From Microbacterium sp. SD291 (GTDB lineage Bacteria; Actinomycetota; Actinomycetes; Actinomycetales; Microbacteriaceae), in assembly GCF_017355365.1 (NCBI RefSeq), contig NZ_JADIJR010000009.1, forward strand, positions 56,229 to 120,228: 64,000 bases of DNA. Reading direction: 5' to 3'. Positions 50,209-62,017 of the stretch are shown piece by piece. The position numbers and the translations under genes are program-made. Position 1 is the first letter of the stretch, and every line of letters starts with the position of its first letter. The notes below the pieces were generated by a model that was given only the letters and a program-made list of their open reading frames with translations, did not search any database and was not told the origin of the DNA.

Positions 50209-50231
50209 GGAGTGAAGAGGGGAGGAACCTG

Positions 50232-52675
<2,444 letters not shown>

Positions 52676-52743
52676 TCAGATCGCCCTGCGCCGGTGGTTC
52701 CGCGACCGGCGTAGGGTGGAACTCCCGCGCGATGGAGCCAGAC

Positions 52744-53739
52744 ATGCAAGATCTGCTGGGGCGGCTCACCGCCCTCGATCCGGATGCGAGCGAGACGCAC
52801 AAGGTCGTGTCCTACTTCGACGCGCTCGTCGCGCGCTCGGTGGGTCTGGAGAGCCTGCTTCGCGGCGCCGCGGTGCTCAGCGGAGCGACCGTCGGGCATC
52901 GTGACGGGAAGCAGGTCATGCGGGTCCGCGCCGACGGAGTCCGCATCGACCCCGCCGAACCGGATCCGCAGTGGACGCTGCGCGAGAGCGGAGCGGATGC
53001 CGTCGCCTGGATCGAACGCGACGGGACCGCGCACACCAACGACGCCATGATCCTGGAGCGTCTCGCCCTCGCGCTGGGCATCGTGCGTGCCCGCCGGGCC
53101 GTCGGTCAGGAGAGCGCGGTGGAGCTGGCGATCAGCTCGTACGCGAGCGCCGACGAGCGGGCTGCGGCACTGTCGCGCCTTCGCCTGCCGCCGGTGCCGC
53201 TGCGCGTCGTGGCGTCGCCGCCGGACCCGGCGCCGCTGCCCGAGCATCCGTCGGCCGTGGTCGCCACCACGCACGGGCTCACGCGGGCGACTCTGATCAC
53301 CGGTGCCGGGGATGCGGAGCAGGCCTGGCCGGATGCCGCGGCGCCCCGTCTCGGCGTCGGCCTCGCCGGCCCAGATCACGAGCTGCCGCGCTCCTGGTCG
53401 GCGGCGCTGATCGCCGCGCGGCTGACGAGCGCGGACGAGCCGGTGATCGACGCCGCCGCGCTCGGCGCGGCGCTTCTGGTCGCCGAGGCAGCCGGGTCGG
53501 GACCGCTGCATCCGGATGCTGCGGCTCTCGCCGGCCTGGATGCGAGGAGCCTCGAACTGCTGGACGCCATCGCCGCCGAGCACAGCGTGCGCGCCGCGGC
53601 CGTCCGCCTCGGACGCCATCACTCCAGCGTGCAGGAGCGGCTCGCGGCCCTGATCGACGTGCTCGGCTACGACCCGCGTACTTCGCGCGGGCGCATGCGC
53701 TACGCCCTCGCGCGGATGCTGCTCACGCTCGCCGGCTGA
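52744..53739 (+). CDS. PucR/CdaR-like helix-turn-helix regulator
   Basis: 331 aa. The C-terminal 60 residues form the PucR-type HTH (LLDAIAAEHSVRAAAVRLGR HHSSVQERL, then a helix with RGRMRYALARMLL). The N-terminal part has no clear ligand domain. ATG 52744 has GGAG 6 nt upstream; ATG 52732 is also possible. It follows the broken hydrolase by about 70 nt, and a regulator-target relation is possible but not shown. Confidence 0.75.
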   Translation: MQDLLGRLTALDPDASETHKVVSYFDALVARSVGLESLLRGAAVLSGATVGHRDGKQVMRVRADGVRIDPAEPDPQWTLRESGADAVAWIERDGTAHTNDAMILERLALALGIVRARRAVGQESAVELAISSYASADERAAALSRLRLPPVPLRVVASPPDPAPLPEHPSAVVATTHGLTRATLITGAGDAEQAWPDAAAPRLGVGLAGPDHELPRSWSAALIAARLTSADEPVIDAAALGAALLVAEAAGSGPLHPDAAALAGLDARSLELLDAIAAEHSVRAAAVRLGRHHSSVQERLAALIDVLGYDPRTSRGRMRYALARMLLTLAG

Positions 53740-53773
53740 GCAGAAGAGTCCGCGGGGCGAGCGCGAGCAGGCG

Positions 53774-54352
53774 TCACGGGCAGACCACCTTCGGGTTCCA
53801 GTCGTCGAACATGCCTGCAACGTTGTGCTTCCAGAGCCAGAGGTGCAGCTCGTAGAACGCCGGCAGCCCGTAGCGGTTCTGCAGCTCGGCCTCGCCGGCT
53901 CCCGGCATCCGGTGGAACGTCTGGCCGAAGAGCTCGGGCACCGCGCCGCCGAGCGTCGACTCGAAGGCGACGTACTCCACGGCGACGAGCTTCAGGTGGC
54001 CGTGCTTGTCGGGCTCGTACACGAGCACCTCAGGGGTCGCCGGGTCGAACGCCGGGTCGAGCACGAGGCCGAGGTTGACGTAATGGATGCCCATGCCTCC
54101 GGCACCGGGCTTGTCGATGCAGGCGATGTGCGCCGCGTCTTCGAGCAGGCCGTATCCGGCGGCCTCGGCCGCGGTGACGTCCTGGAACTGCGCGGTCGCG
54201 GCGCGCACCTCCGCGATGGCGGCCTGGGAGGTGAGGTCGTCGTCGGCGTGGTCGTGCGCGTTGGCCGGTGCGGCCCCCGCGACGGCCAGCGCGACCGTCG
54301 CCGCGGTCGCCGCGAACCCGGCGACGAGGCGCCGGCGCAGCGGTGCGCGCAT
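53774..54352 (-). CDS. Secreted protein of unknown function
   Basis: 192 aa with a clear Sec signal peptide (cleavage after ANA, about residue 32) and a mature part starting HDHADDD. Histidines are frequent (HDH; GMGIHYVNLG; DKHGHLK; TFHRMPG; WLWKHN), which suggests metal or haem binding, but I recognise no family. ATG 54352 shares one base with the upstream DUF4242 stop (TGATG), and AAGGAGG lies 5 nt upstream, so the two are one transcript. Confidence 0.85.
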   Translation of the reverse strand: MRAPLRRRLVAGFAATAATVALAVAGAAPANAHDHADDDLTSQAAIAEVRAATAQFQDVTAAEAAGYGLLEDAAHIACIDKPGAGGMGIHYVNLGLVLDPAFDPATPEVLVYEPDKHGHLKLVAVEYVAFESTLGGAVPELFGQTFHRMPGAGEAELQNRYGLPAFYELHLWLWKHNVAGMFDDWNPKVVCP

Positions 54353-54603
54353 CACACGCCCTCCTTCACGAGGTGGATCTCGTCGGCGACGAGTCCGTGC
54401 GCCTCACGGTGCACCCGGTTCGCCGTGTCCGGGTCGGGTGCGTCGACGAGGCAGAAGATCCTGCCTCCCGGCTCGTCGACCCAGTAGCGCAGGTACTGCA
54501 CGTCGTAGGCTGCCTGGGTCTGGAGGTCGGCGGCGTGCGCCTTGGCGACGTCGTCCATCGTCACGGCCTCGCCGAGCGAGTGGACATCCATGTAGAGCGG
54601 CAT
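54352..54603 (-). CDS. DUF4242 protein (SCO4226-like, nickel-binding family)
   Basis: 83 aa, the DUF4242 ferredoxin-like fold: MPLYMDVHSLGEAVTMDDVA, AHAADLQTQ, YLRYWVDEPGGRIFCLVDAP and ANRVHREAHGLVADEI. The Streptomyces member SCO4226 binds nickel; conserved His residues are kept here. ATG 54603 matches the family start, with AGGGA about 9 nt upstream. It precedes the His-rich secreted protein. Confidence 0.88.
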   Translation of the reverse strand: MPLYMDVHSLGEAVTMDDVAKAHAADLQTQAAYDVQYLRYWVDEPGGRIFCLVDAPDPDTANRVHREAHGLVADEIHLVKEGV

Positions 54604-54737
54604 GATTTCGTTCCCTTCGTGGTGTGTGGAGCGGATGCATCCAGCACACCGCACCGGCAACATGGGCGCATGGGCGGCGGGTGCCCAGGTTGCGGCGTCC
54701 GATCACCCGGTTTTCCGAACCGGATGCCGCGGCAGGG

Positions 54738-57320
54738 TCAGCTCAGCGCCGGAACCAGTCCCGACTCGCGCGCGATGCCGGCGGCCTCACGCCGTGTCGG
54801 CACGCCGAGTTTCGTGAGGATCGCGGACACGTGATGGTCGACGGTTCGCACCGAGAGCACGAGCCGCTCTGCGATCTCGTCATTGCTCAGCGTCTCGCAC
54901 AGGAGCGTCAGCACCTCCTGCTCGCGACGGGTGAGGCCCGCCGGGTTCGCCCGCGTGGTCGCGCGCGAGCCGACGGGGATGGCGCGCAGCCCGAGCCCGC
55001 GCATCCGTCGCCGGGTGGCGGCCGCGGCGGCGACGGCACCGAGCCGGTCGAACCGGGTGATCGCGTCACGCAGGTGCGCTTCGTCGTCGGAGAACGCGAG
55101 CACGAGCGCCGCGTGATACCCGTATCCCAGCGCCTCCCACGCCTCGACGGCATCGTGGCGCCGGCCCGCGAGCTCATGACCGGCCGCGGCCGTCGATGTG
55201 GCTCCGGAGGCGCCGCCGAGCAGGCGGTGCTCCCATTCCCGCACGGAATCGGCGGTGCACGCCGCGACTCCGGCCACGGATCTCACGGCGCGCTCGGTCT
55301 CGCTGCGTGCCGCGTCGAGATCGCCGCCGAGCCAGTGCGCCTCGATGAGGTTCAGCGCCGACTGCGCCTCGTACTGCGGCTGCCCGGAGCCGCGGGCGAT
55401 CGCGTCGGCTTCGACGAGCAGCGCCATCCCCGATTCCTCACCCCGGCGTGCGCGGATGCGCCCTCCGATCGAGAGACACGTGTACCGGTTGAGCGGCGTG
55501 AGCGGCATCCCGGCCGAACCGTCGACGATGGCGAGCGCCTCGTCCCACTCGCCTCGCCACTCGGTGATCTCGCTGTGCTCCATCTGGAGGCACCAGCCGT
55601 AGCTGAGCGTGTCGTGGGCCTCGCAGTAGGCCCACCCCTCCTCGTACACCTCGATCGTCTCGGCGATGCGCTGCTCACTCCCGAGCGCCCAGTGCAGGTT
55701 GTTGTAGGCGCGACCGGCCTGGTCGGCGATGCCGGCGTCGAGCGCGACGCGGAGGGCCTCGCGCATCGGCGGCTCCCAGTCCCCGCCGGTCACCGCGAGC
55801 GCGCAGGCGAAGGTGTCGAGCGCGTCGGCCCGCACCTCCGGCAGGTCGAGCTCCTTCCCGAGCGCCCCGGCGCGCAGGGCGAGGTCGATCGCCTCCTCGC
55901 TGCGGCCGTTGAGCATCCGATCGCCGGCCAGGTACGCGAGCGCCGTCGCGTACTCGGGGGTGTGCGCGTGCGGGACGAGCACCTCGACGGCGCGCTCGGC
56001 GGTCGCCGTGGCTGCCGCGCCGTCGGCGATGCGCTGCTGTGCGCGGGCGAGCCCTCGGAGGCTGTCGCCCTCGCGCAGCGTGTCGCCGAGCGCGTGCCAG
56101 AGCTCGGCGGCGCTCCGCCGCGCGTCCAGCGCGCGCACGCCCTGATCGACGACCGCCGCCTCCCTGCCGAGGATGTCGAAGAGCGCGGCGTGCTCGGCGA
56201 CGGGCAGGTCATCGGCATGCCGGGTTGCGCGCTCGAAATGCACGAACGCCTCGCGATGCGCGCCGAGGGCCGCGGCATCGTGACCGGCCCGGCGGGCGTA
56301 CTCGAGCGTGGCCCCGGAGTCGCCCGCTCCCTCGGCGTGGAAGGCCAGGCGTGCGGCATCCGATGCTCCCGCCTCGACCAGCGCGGCGAGGATCGTCCGG
56401 TGCAGCGCGATCCGCCGGTGCGCCGGCACCGCCTCGTCGACGGCGCGACGCGCGAGCTCGTGCCGGAAGGCGAACCCGGTGCCGGCGGCCCGCACGATGC
56501 CGCAGGTGAGCATCTCGTCGATCCCGCGCGGTGATGCATCGGCGACCTTCTCCAGCAGCGCGGGCGATACGCTGCGCCCGATCAGGGATGCCGCGTCGAG
56601 CACGTGCCGCGCGTCGGAGCCCAGGCGTGCCGCGCGCGCGAGCACCAGGTCGCGCACCGACGTCGGCAGCCCGCCGGGAGCGCCCGCCCGCAGAACCTCG
56701 GTGACGAAGAACGGGTTGCCGCCCGTCGCCGCGTGCAGCGCCACGGGGTCGAATTCGCGACGGCCGGCCAGTGCGGCGACCGCGTGCGGGGAGAGCGAGG
56801 GCAGGTCGATGCGCCTCGTGGCGCGCTGCACGGCGAGCTGGCCGAGCACGTCGAGCAGGCGGGGACGGGGCTCGTCGTCGCGGAAGGTGACGACGACGAG
56901 TGCGGGCAGTTCGCGCACGCGGCGTCCGAGGAAGCGCAGCAGGTCGAGCGTGGCGTCGTCGGCCCAGTGCACGTCCTCGAAGACGGCGACCGTGAGGCGG
57001 CCGTGACCGGCGAGCGCGGCTCGTGCCCCCTCGAAGATGCGGTCCCGGGAGACGCCTTCGCGGCACAGCCGCTCGAGGTCGTCGCCGAGCACCGGCGCCA
57101 TGTCGAGCAGCGGCCCGAGCGGACGCGGCGTCGAGAGCGGATCGCAGGCGCCCCAGGCCCAGAGCGCGGCATCCGTCTGCCGTTCGAACGACTCGATCAG
57201 CGAGGACTTGCCCACTCCGGCCTCGCCGGCGACCAGCACGAGCCTCCCCGCGCCCGAACGCGCCTGATCCGCGTACTCGCGCAGTGCGGACAGCTGCGAC
57301 TCCCGCTCGAGGAGCTCCAT
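54738..57320 (-). CDS. LAL-type LuxR regulator (AAA ATPase + LuxR HTH)
   Basis: 860 aa. The N-terminal STAND/AAA ATPase has Walker A GEAGVGKSS (about residues 32-40) and Walker B VAVFEDVHWADD. A long helical-repeat middle follows, and the LuxR/GerE HTH is at the end (GLTRREQEVLTLLCETLSND, SVRTVDHHVSAILTKLGVPT). Such regulators bind ATP and a small inducer. It lies 134 nt upstream of DUF4242 and the secreted protein on the same strand, so they are candidate targets. Confidence 0.93.
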   Translation of the reverse strand: MELLERESQLSALREYADQARSGAGRLVLVAGEAGVGKSSLIESFERQTDAALWAWGACDPLSTPRPLGPLLDMAPVLGDDLERLCREGVSRDRIFEGARAALAGHGRLTVAVFEDVHWADDATLDLLRFLGRRVRELPALVVVTFRDDEPRPRLLDVLGQLAVQRATRRIDLPSLSPHAVAALAGRREFDPVALHAATGGNPFFVTEVLRAGAPGGLPTSVRDLVLARAARLGSDARHVLDAASLIGRSVSPALLEKVADASPRGIDEMLTCGIVRAAGTGFAFRHELARRAVDEAVPAHRRIALHRTILAALVEAGASDAARLAFHAEGAGDSGATLEYARRAGHDAAALGAHREAFVHFERATRHADDLPVAEHAALFDILGREAAVVDQGVRALDARRSAAELWHALGDTLREGDSLRGLARAQQRIADGAAATATAERAVEVLVPHAHTPEYATALAYLAGDRMLNGRSEEAIDLALRAGALGKELDLPEVRADALDTFACALAVTGGDWEPPMREALRVALDAGIADQAGRAYNNLHWALGSEQRIAETIEVYEEGWAYCEAHDTLSYGWCLQMEHSEITEWRGEWDEALAIVDGSAGMPLTPLNRYTCLSIGGRIRARRGEESGMALLVEADAIARGSGQPQYEAQSALNLIEAHWLGGDLDAARSETERAVRSVAGVAACTADSVREWEHRLLGGASGATSTAAAGHELAGRRHDAVEAWEALGYGYHAALVLAFSDDEAHLRDAITRFDRLGAVAAAAATRRRMRGLGLRAIPVGSRATTRANPAGLTRREQEVLTLLCETLSNDEIAERLVLSVRTVDHHVSAILTKLGVPTRREAAGIARESGLVPALS

Positions 57321-57401
57321 GCGCTGACACTACGCCCGCGCGGGGCGCGAGGGAATCCCCGGTTCAGGCGCCCGCGGCGCAGGATGACGCGCGACCGGAC
57401 G

Positions 57402-58553
57402 TCAGAAGAAGCTCGAGTACTCCTCGAGCCGCTTCTCGTACTCCTCGCGATCCGCCTCGCTGAGCACCGCACTGGCGATCACCACGATCTGCAGGCCCTC
57501 GAGCGGCTCGCCGGTGCGTGCGTTCTGCGCCTCGCGGGTCTTCAGGAAGTCGCCGGTGGGGTCGTTCGAGAGGTCGAAGATGTCGGCGTAGAACCGCATC
57601 GGCTCCGGGTAGTTCTCGGAGTAGTACTCCCAGGTGTGCTGCTCGCGCGGATCCGCGCTGCCGTAGAGCTTCTCGAGCATCGACGGGTCGATCCCCGAGT
57701 ACTGGTCGTTGAACGAGTAGAGGTACGACATCCCGTGCTCCGTGACCACGTCGTCGATCACGCCCATCACCTCGACCTTGCGGTCGTGGTCCTGGATCGG
57801 CTCGGTGGTGGCCCACCCGGCGGATGCGTACTCCACGAGCATCGACTCCCCGCCGTAGCCGTTGCGCTCCGGACGGAAGTCCTCGTCGCCGACCTGCACC
57901 CACTCGTAGCCGAACTCGTCGGTGATCCGGGCGCGGATGTCGGCGAACAGGCTCTCCGCCGCAGCCTGCACCTCCTCGAGGGACTGCTGGCTCAGAGCAT
58001 CCTGCGGATCGGTGTCCTTGATCCCGGGATAGGCCTCCTCGTGCTTCTGCTCCTCGGTCTTCATGCCGTCGTAGCTGCCGGATGCCGAGGTCTGCACTGC
58101 GCTCAGGCCGCCGACGGTCGCGACGTTGAAGAGCACGGCGATCACGATCGCGATGCCGCCCAGCATCCGCCCGCGCGCTGTCACCAGCGCGGCGACGATC
58201 AGCGCGACCACGGCGAGCTGGACCGCGAGCATCGTGACGCTGTAGAGGATGTCGGTGCCGCCGGCCAGCAGGGTGCCGAGCAGGATCAGGGCGAACAGGA
58301 TCGAGACGCCGAGCGCCACCCAGCCGAGGATGTTCGCGGGCTGCTTCACGTCTTCAGCGGTCGCGGCAGCGGTCGCGGATGACGGCGCGGATGCGGCGGC
58401 GGATGCCGTCGCGACAGGAGCATCCGCCGGTGCGGGCGAGCCGGTCTGCTGGCGCCGCGCGCCGCGGTACCCGCCGGGCGGAGGAACCGGCGGAGCGCCC
58501 TCCGTGCCCGCGATGTAGCGCTGGCGCTGCTTCTCGTGATCCATCCCGTTCAT
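57402..58553 (-). CDS. Membrane protein with cytosolic proline/alanine-rich head and acidic soluble tail
   Basis: 383 aa. Residues about 15-70 are Pro/Ala/Gly-rich; about 75-165 hold three to four transmembrane helices; the rest (about 170-383) is acidic and soluble, with KTEEQKHEEAYPGIKDTDPQ and VQVGDEDFRPERNG. No family recognised. Last gene of the MoxR/VWA operon, 10 nt after the TPR-like gene. ATG 58553 is preferred; GTG 58556 and ATG 58544 are alternatives. Confidence 0.78.
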   Translation of the reverse strand: MNGMDHEKQRQRYIAGTEGAPPVPPPGGYRGARRQQTGSPAPADAPVATASAAASAPSSATAAATAEDVKQPANILGWVALGVSILFALILLGTLLAGGTDILYSVTMLAVQLAVVALIVAALVTARGRMLGGIAIVIAVLFNVATVGGLSAVQTSASGSYDGMKTEEQKHEEAYPGIKDTDPQDALSQQSLEEVQAAAESLFADIRARITDEFGYEWVQVGDEDFRPERNGYGGESMLVEYASAGWATTEPIQDHDRKVEVMGVIDDVVTEHGMSYLYSFNDQYSGIDPSMLEKLYGSADPREQHTWEYYSENYPEPMRFYADIFDLSNDPTGDFLKTREAQNARTGEPLEGLQIVVIASAVLSEADREEYEKRLEEYSSFF

Positions 58554-58563
58554 CACCGTCTCA

Positions 58564-59319
58564 TCACCAGGGCTTGTCCGTTCCCGACCCGTCGCCGTCG
58601 TCCTCGCCCTGCTGCTGGTCGCGCTCCTGCGTGCCCTGCTCGAGCTTCTCCTTCAGATCGTCGAGCTTCTCCTCCGACGGCTGTGGCTCGGGCTCGTCCT
58701 GAGGCTTCTCCTCGGGCTCGGGCGGAGGCTGCTGCTGGTCCTGCTGCTTCTGCTTGAGGCGATCCTCGAGATCCTCCTGGGTCTGCTGCATGTCGCGCTG
58801 CGGGTCGGATGACTGCTTCTGCGCCTCTTCGCTGCTGCACTCCTCCGGCGTCTCCGCGGTGATCGTCAGCGCCTCGCCGTAGAGCTCGGCGGCAGCGGCC
58901 CCGTCTCCGCCGGCGCGGGCGGCGTCGCCCATCCGCTCGATCACGAGCGCCAGGTTGATCCGCACGCCGCAGACCTCGAGACCCTGCGCGAGGGCGAGGG
59001 CCTCCTCGAGCTTCACGCGGGCTTCGGGCAGATTGTCGGACCCGGCCAGCGCCGTGCCCACGTTGAAGGGCGCCTTGTACGGCTCGAACCAGTTCAGGAA
59101 CTCCTGGCCGCGCGCCGACGCCTCCGACCCGGAGTAGTCGTCGGCGACGTAGGCGGTGACGGCCTGGTGTGCGAACGCGTACATGCTCAGGATCTTGCCG
59201 ACGAACAGCAGCGCCGCCAGCGTCAGCGGCAGAGTGCCGATCGCGATCCAGCGGCGGATGCGGCGGCGCCGCCGGTTCGACGCCAGCAGAGCGGATGCCG
59301 CGGCTGCGGTGTCTGTCAT
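58564..59319 (-). CDS. TPR-like membrane protein of the Bat-type operon
   Basis: 251 aa. One transmembrane helix (about residues 25-45), then helical repeats resembling TPRs (FEPYKAPFNVGTALAGSDNL; EALALAQGLEVCGVRINLAL; GAAAAELYGEALTITA), and a Gln/Pro/Glu/Lys-rich disordered tail. Same position as BatC/BatE in Bat operons. ATG 59319 has GGAGGTG 4-5 nt upstream; it overlaps the VWA gene stop. Confidence 0.82.
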   Translation of the reverse strand: MTDTAAAASALLASNRRRRRIRRWIAIGTLPLTLAALLFVGKILSMYAFAHQAVTAYVADDYSGSEASARGQEFLNWFEPYKAPFNVGTALAGSDNLPEARVKLEEALALAQGLEVCGVRINLALVIERMGDAARAGGDGAAAAELYGEALTITAETPEECSSEEAQKQSSDPQRDMQQTQEDLEDRLKQKQQDQQQPPPEPEEKPQDEPEPQPSEEKLDDLKEKLEQGTQERDQQQGEDDGDGSGTDKPW

Positions 59320-60551
59320 GAGGCACCTCCGTCGGAGAACTGGGTTCCTGAGCTCGTGCGGGTTCCTGAGCTTGTCGAAGGACCCGTGGTGTGTGGCGCT
59401 TCGACAGGCTCAGCGACCCGGTTTCGGGTGTGTCGCGCTTCGACAGGCCCAGCGACCCGGTTTCGGGTGTGAGGCGCTTCGACAGGCTCAGCGACCCCGT
59501 TCCGGGTGTGAGGCGCAGCGACCCGATCCGGGGCGCGCAGCTGCCGCAGCCGCGCGACGAGCATCGCCGCGCGGGCGAGCTCGAAGCCGAGCAGGGCGAC
59601 GACGATGACGGCGGCGATCCAGTACAGCTCCGTCACGTTGCCGACCGTGCCCGACTCGGCATAGCTGGTGGTGGTCGACGGCGCCTCCGGCAGCGTCGGC
59701 GCGGCATCCGCCTTCCGGTGCTGGTACTCGACGCCGAGTTGGCCCGCGAGCGTCTCGAGGTTCTTCTCGTCGATCACCGACAGCGCATCCTCGCCCAGGT
59801 ACTCGATGTACTCCTTGTGCTGGGTCCCTGAGCCTGTCGAAGGGCCGTCGAGGCTCCCGGTGGTGAGCTGCATCGGGCCGCCCTCGGCGGTGCCGTAGCC
59901 GAGTACCGCACCGGCATCCGTGTACTTCTCGCTGCCCTTGAACGACTCCGGGGGCGACGTCACCGTCTGCTCGCCGTCGCCGAAGTAGAACACCATGCGG
60001 CTGCGCTCGGGAGAGCTCTCCGCGGCCGCCGACAGCGTGTTCTGCAGCATCCGGTTGGCGATGCCGATCGAGCTGCCGCGCGACTGGCTGGTCACCTCTG
60101 GGCGCAGCACCTCCAGCGACGAGATCAGCGCGGTGGTGTCGGTGGTGAGCGGCAGCCGCAGGTCGGCAGAGGCGTCGAACGTGATCAGCGCGAACCGGGC
60201 GCCGGGGTACTCCTCGACGATCGCCTGGATGTCGGCACGGACGCCGTCGAGCCGCGGCTTGTCGCCGTCCCAGTCCTCGGCCACGATGCTGGCGGTCGTG
60301 TCGACGACGAGGACGATGTCGGTGTCCGTCGCGAGGGTCTGCGTGGCGCCACCCGGGATGCCGGGACGCAGCAGCATCACGAAGCAGGCGAGCAGCATCA
60401 CCAGTCGCAGCGCCCACAGCGCGCGATGTGTCTTCTGGGTTCCTGAGCCCGCCGTCGAAGGGCCCTTCACAAGGGCGAGCACGGCGATCGCGGCGACCGG
60501 CAGCACGAACAGCAGCAGCAGGAAGACGTTGAGCACTGGCTGGAAGATCAC
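59316..60551 (-). CDS. VWA-domain membrane protein (BatA/BatB-like), invaded by repeats
   Basis: 411 aa. Helices at about 5-25, 40-57 and 330-350 flank a VWA domain. The MIDAS start is VLVVDTTASIV, with Thr-Thr-Ala where DxSxS is usual, so metal binding may be weakened; FYFGDGEQT is the fourth element. REP-like sequences (core CTGAGCCTGTCGAAGG) lie in frame at three places: near the N-terminus (STAGSGTQ), in the middle (STGSGTQ) and in the C-terminal tail (three 13-residue units). GTG 60551 overlaps the upstream stop (GTGA). Confidence 0.85.
   Translation of the reverse strand: MIFQPVLNVFLLLLFVLPVAAIAVLALVKGPSTAGSGTQKTHRALWALRLVMLLACFVMLLRPGIPGGATQTLATDTDIVLVVDTTASIVAEDWDGDKPRLDGVRADIQAIVEEYPGARFALITFDASADLRLPLTTDTTALISSLEVLRPEVTSQSRGSSIGIANRMLQNTLSAAAESSPERSRMVFYFGDGEQTVTSPPESFKGSEKYTDAGAVLGYGTAEGGPMQLTTGSLDGPSTGSGTQHKEYIEYLGEDALSVIDEKNLETLAGQLGVEYQHRKADAAPTLPEAPSTTTSYAESGTVGNVTELYWIAAVIVVALLGFELARAAMLVARLRQLRAPDRVAAPHTRNGVAEPVEAPHTRNRVAGPVEARHTRNRVAEPVEAPHTTGPSTSSGTRTSSGTQFSDGGAS
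59396..59512. repeat. 39-bp tandem repeat, three units, within the VWA gene
   Basis: Three units of 39 bp (59396-59434, 59435-59473, 59474-59512), each starting GCGCTTCGACAGGCYCAGCG. 39 bp is 13 codons, so the frame is kept. Each unit carries the REP-like core found elsewhere in this operon. Confidence 0.93.
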
Positions 60552-61534
60552 AGTCTCACCCTCCAGAGCACCACGATGAACGACAGCGCCGAGATCATCA
60601 GCACCACGATCCACAGGTTCGGGGTGTCGGTCCACACCACCTGGGCCTGCCCCTTCAGCGCCGTGGCCTCCTGCGCCTGCACCTCGGCGACGATGTCGCC
60701 GACCGTCGTGGTGTCGCGCAGGCCGTACGCCGTGCCTCCGGTGACCTCGGCCGCCTCGGCGAGCTGTGCGCTGATCTCGGCATCCTTGCCCTGCACAGGG
60801 TTGAGGGCGAACACGCGCACGCCGACGGACTTCGCGTAGGCCGCCGCCTCCTCGAGCGTCACGATGGAGGCGCCGTTCACCTCGTTGTCGGTCGCGAAGA
60901 TGATCGACCGGCTTCGCTCGTCGTCCGGGTGATCGAAGGCCAGCGCGCACGCCGCCAGCCCGTCGCCGATCAGCGAAGCGCCGTTGCCGTTGAGGGTGCC
61001 CACCCAGTGCTCCGGCACCTCCTCGAGGTAGTCGAAGCTCGACGTCATGCTCTGCAGGTGCCCGCGGATGAACTCGTAGTCATCGGTCAGCGGGAAGATC
61101 TGCACCGGCGAGCTGTTGAAGATCGTCAGTCCGATCCGCTCGCCCTTGAAGTCCTCGAGCAGCTCCTCGAACACGCTCAGCACCTCGACGTCGACCTCGC
61201 TCATCGAACCCGAGACGTCGAGGCACAGCATGATGTCGCGGCTGGTGTTCACCGGCTGGATCGTCTGCGGCGACATCGGCCGGGCGGCGACGACTCCGGC
61301 GGAGGCAGCTGCGATCACCCCGAGGAGCAGGATGCCGGAGAGCGCGAGCACGCGACGGCGCAGCGCCTGCCGGAACGTCGGCAGCGCGCGGAGCCGCTCC
61401 GCGCGCGCGACGCGGGCCCGTTCGCTCGCACCGGTGCGGGCGTGGCCGCGGAGGCCGAGGACGATCCCGACCGCCAGCGCGACGAGGATCACGCCGGCGG
61501 CGACGAGCAGCATCCACCAGTTCTCTAGTGCCAT
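60548..61534 (-). CDS. VWA-domain membrane protein (BatA-like)
   Basis: 328 aa with N-terminal helices (about 8-28, 62-85), a VWA domain with intact MIDAS (IMLCLDVSGSMSEVD; later FATDNEVNG) and a C-terminal helix (about 305-323). Matches Bat aerotolerance-operon VWA proteins. Start ATG 61534 overlaps the upstream gene by 10 nt. Confidence 0.92.
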   Translation of the reverse strand: MALENWWMLLVAAGVILVALAVGIVLGLRGHARTGASERARVARAERLRALPTFRQALRRRVLALSGILLLGVIAAASAGVVAARPMSPQTIQPVNTSRDIMLCLDVSGSMSEVDVEVLSVFEELLEDFKGERIGLTIFNSSPVQIFPLTDDYEFIRGHLQSMTSSFDYLEEVPEHWVGTLNGNGASLIGDGLAACALAFDHPDDERSRSIIFATDNEVNGASIVTLEEAAAYAKSVGVRVFALNPVQGKDAEISAQLAEAAEVTGGTAYGLRDTTTVGDIVAEVQAQEATALKGQAQVVWTDTPNLWIVVLMISALSFIVVLWRVRL

Positions 61535-62013
61535 GTGCGCACCACCGTCCTGGCGGCCTCGGCGCCCGCCGCGGGATCGATCGCGGGGCCCTGCCGGAAG
61601 ATGCTCGGGTAGTAGTGGCGGCCCATCGCGTCGATGAGCGCGGGGTGCACGCCGCGCGCCACCAGGTCGTCGAGCGCGAGCACCGGCGCCTCGAGTCCGC
61701 TGTACTCGTTCACGAAGGTGCGCACGACGCGGCTGAGCTCGAGGTTGGCGTTGCGGGCGCTGAGCCTGCGGGCGCGGTAGTCGTCTTCGATGCGCTGGAT
61801 CCGCTCGAGATACTCGACCCGCAGCTGCGACAGCACGTCCATGGTCAGCAGCGGCTGCGGGGTGTCGCCGGTGGCCGCGAGGCTCCGCCGAGGGCGGGTG
61901 AGCATGACGACCACCCAGGCGGCCGTGATCAGCAGCACCAGGATGCCGATGGCGAGCAGGATCCAGCCCCAGCCGTACTGCGCCGGGGGATAGAGCTCAT
62001 CGGAGCCGGTCAT
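61525..62013 (-). CDS. Small membrane protein between DUF58 and VWA genes (DUF4381-like position)
   Basis: 162 aa: a short N-terminal PP-x-GWGWILLAIG segment with one transmembrane helix (about 15-38), then a helical cytosolic domain (VEYLERIQRIEDDYRARRLS). Bat operons often carry a DUF4381 gene here, but identity rests on position. ATG 62013 has GGGGGTG upstream; its start region lies 4 nt after the DUF58 stop. Confidence 0.82.
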   Translation of the reverse strand: MTGSDELYPPAQYGWGWILLAIGILVLLITAAWVVVMLTRPRRSLAATGDTPQPLLTMDVLSQLRVEYLERIQRIEDDYRARRLSARNANLELSRVVRTFVNEYSGLEAPVLALDDLVARGVHPALIDAMGRHYYPSIFRQGPAIDPAAGAEAARTVVRTWH

Positions 62014-62017
62014 CCGA

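Noticed and set aside
59396..59512. 39-bp repeats suggesting a CRISPR array or a mobile-element end.
   Set aside because: Units are contiguous, in frame within a VWA gene, without spacers or a transposase.
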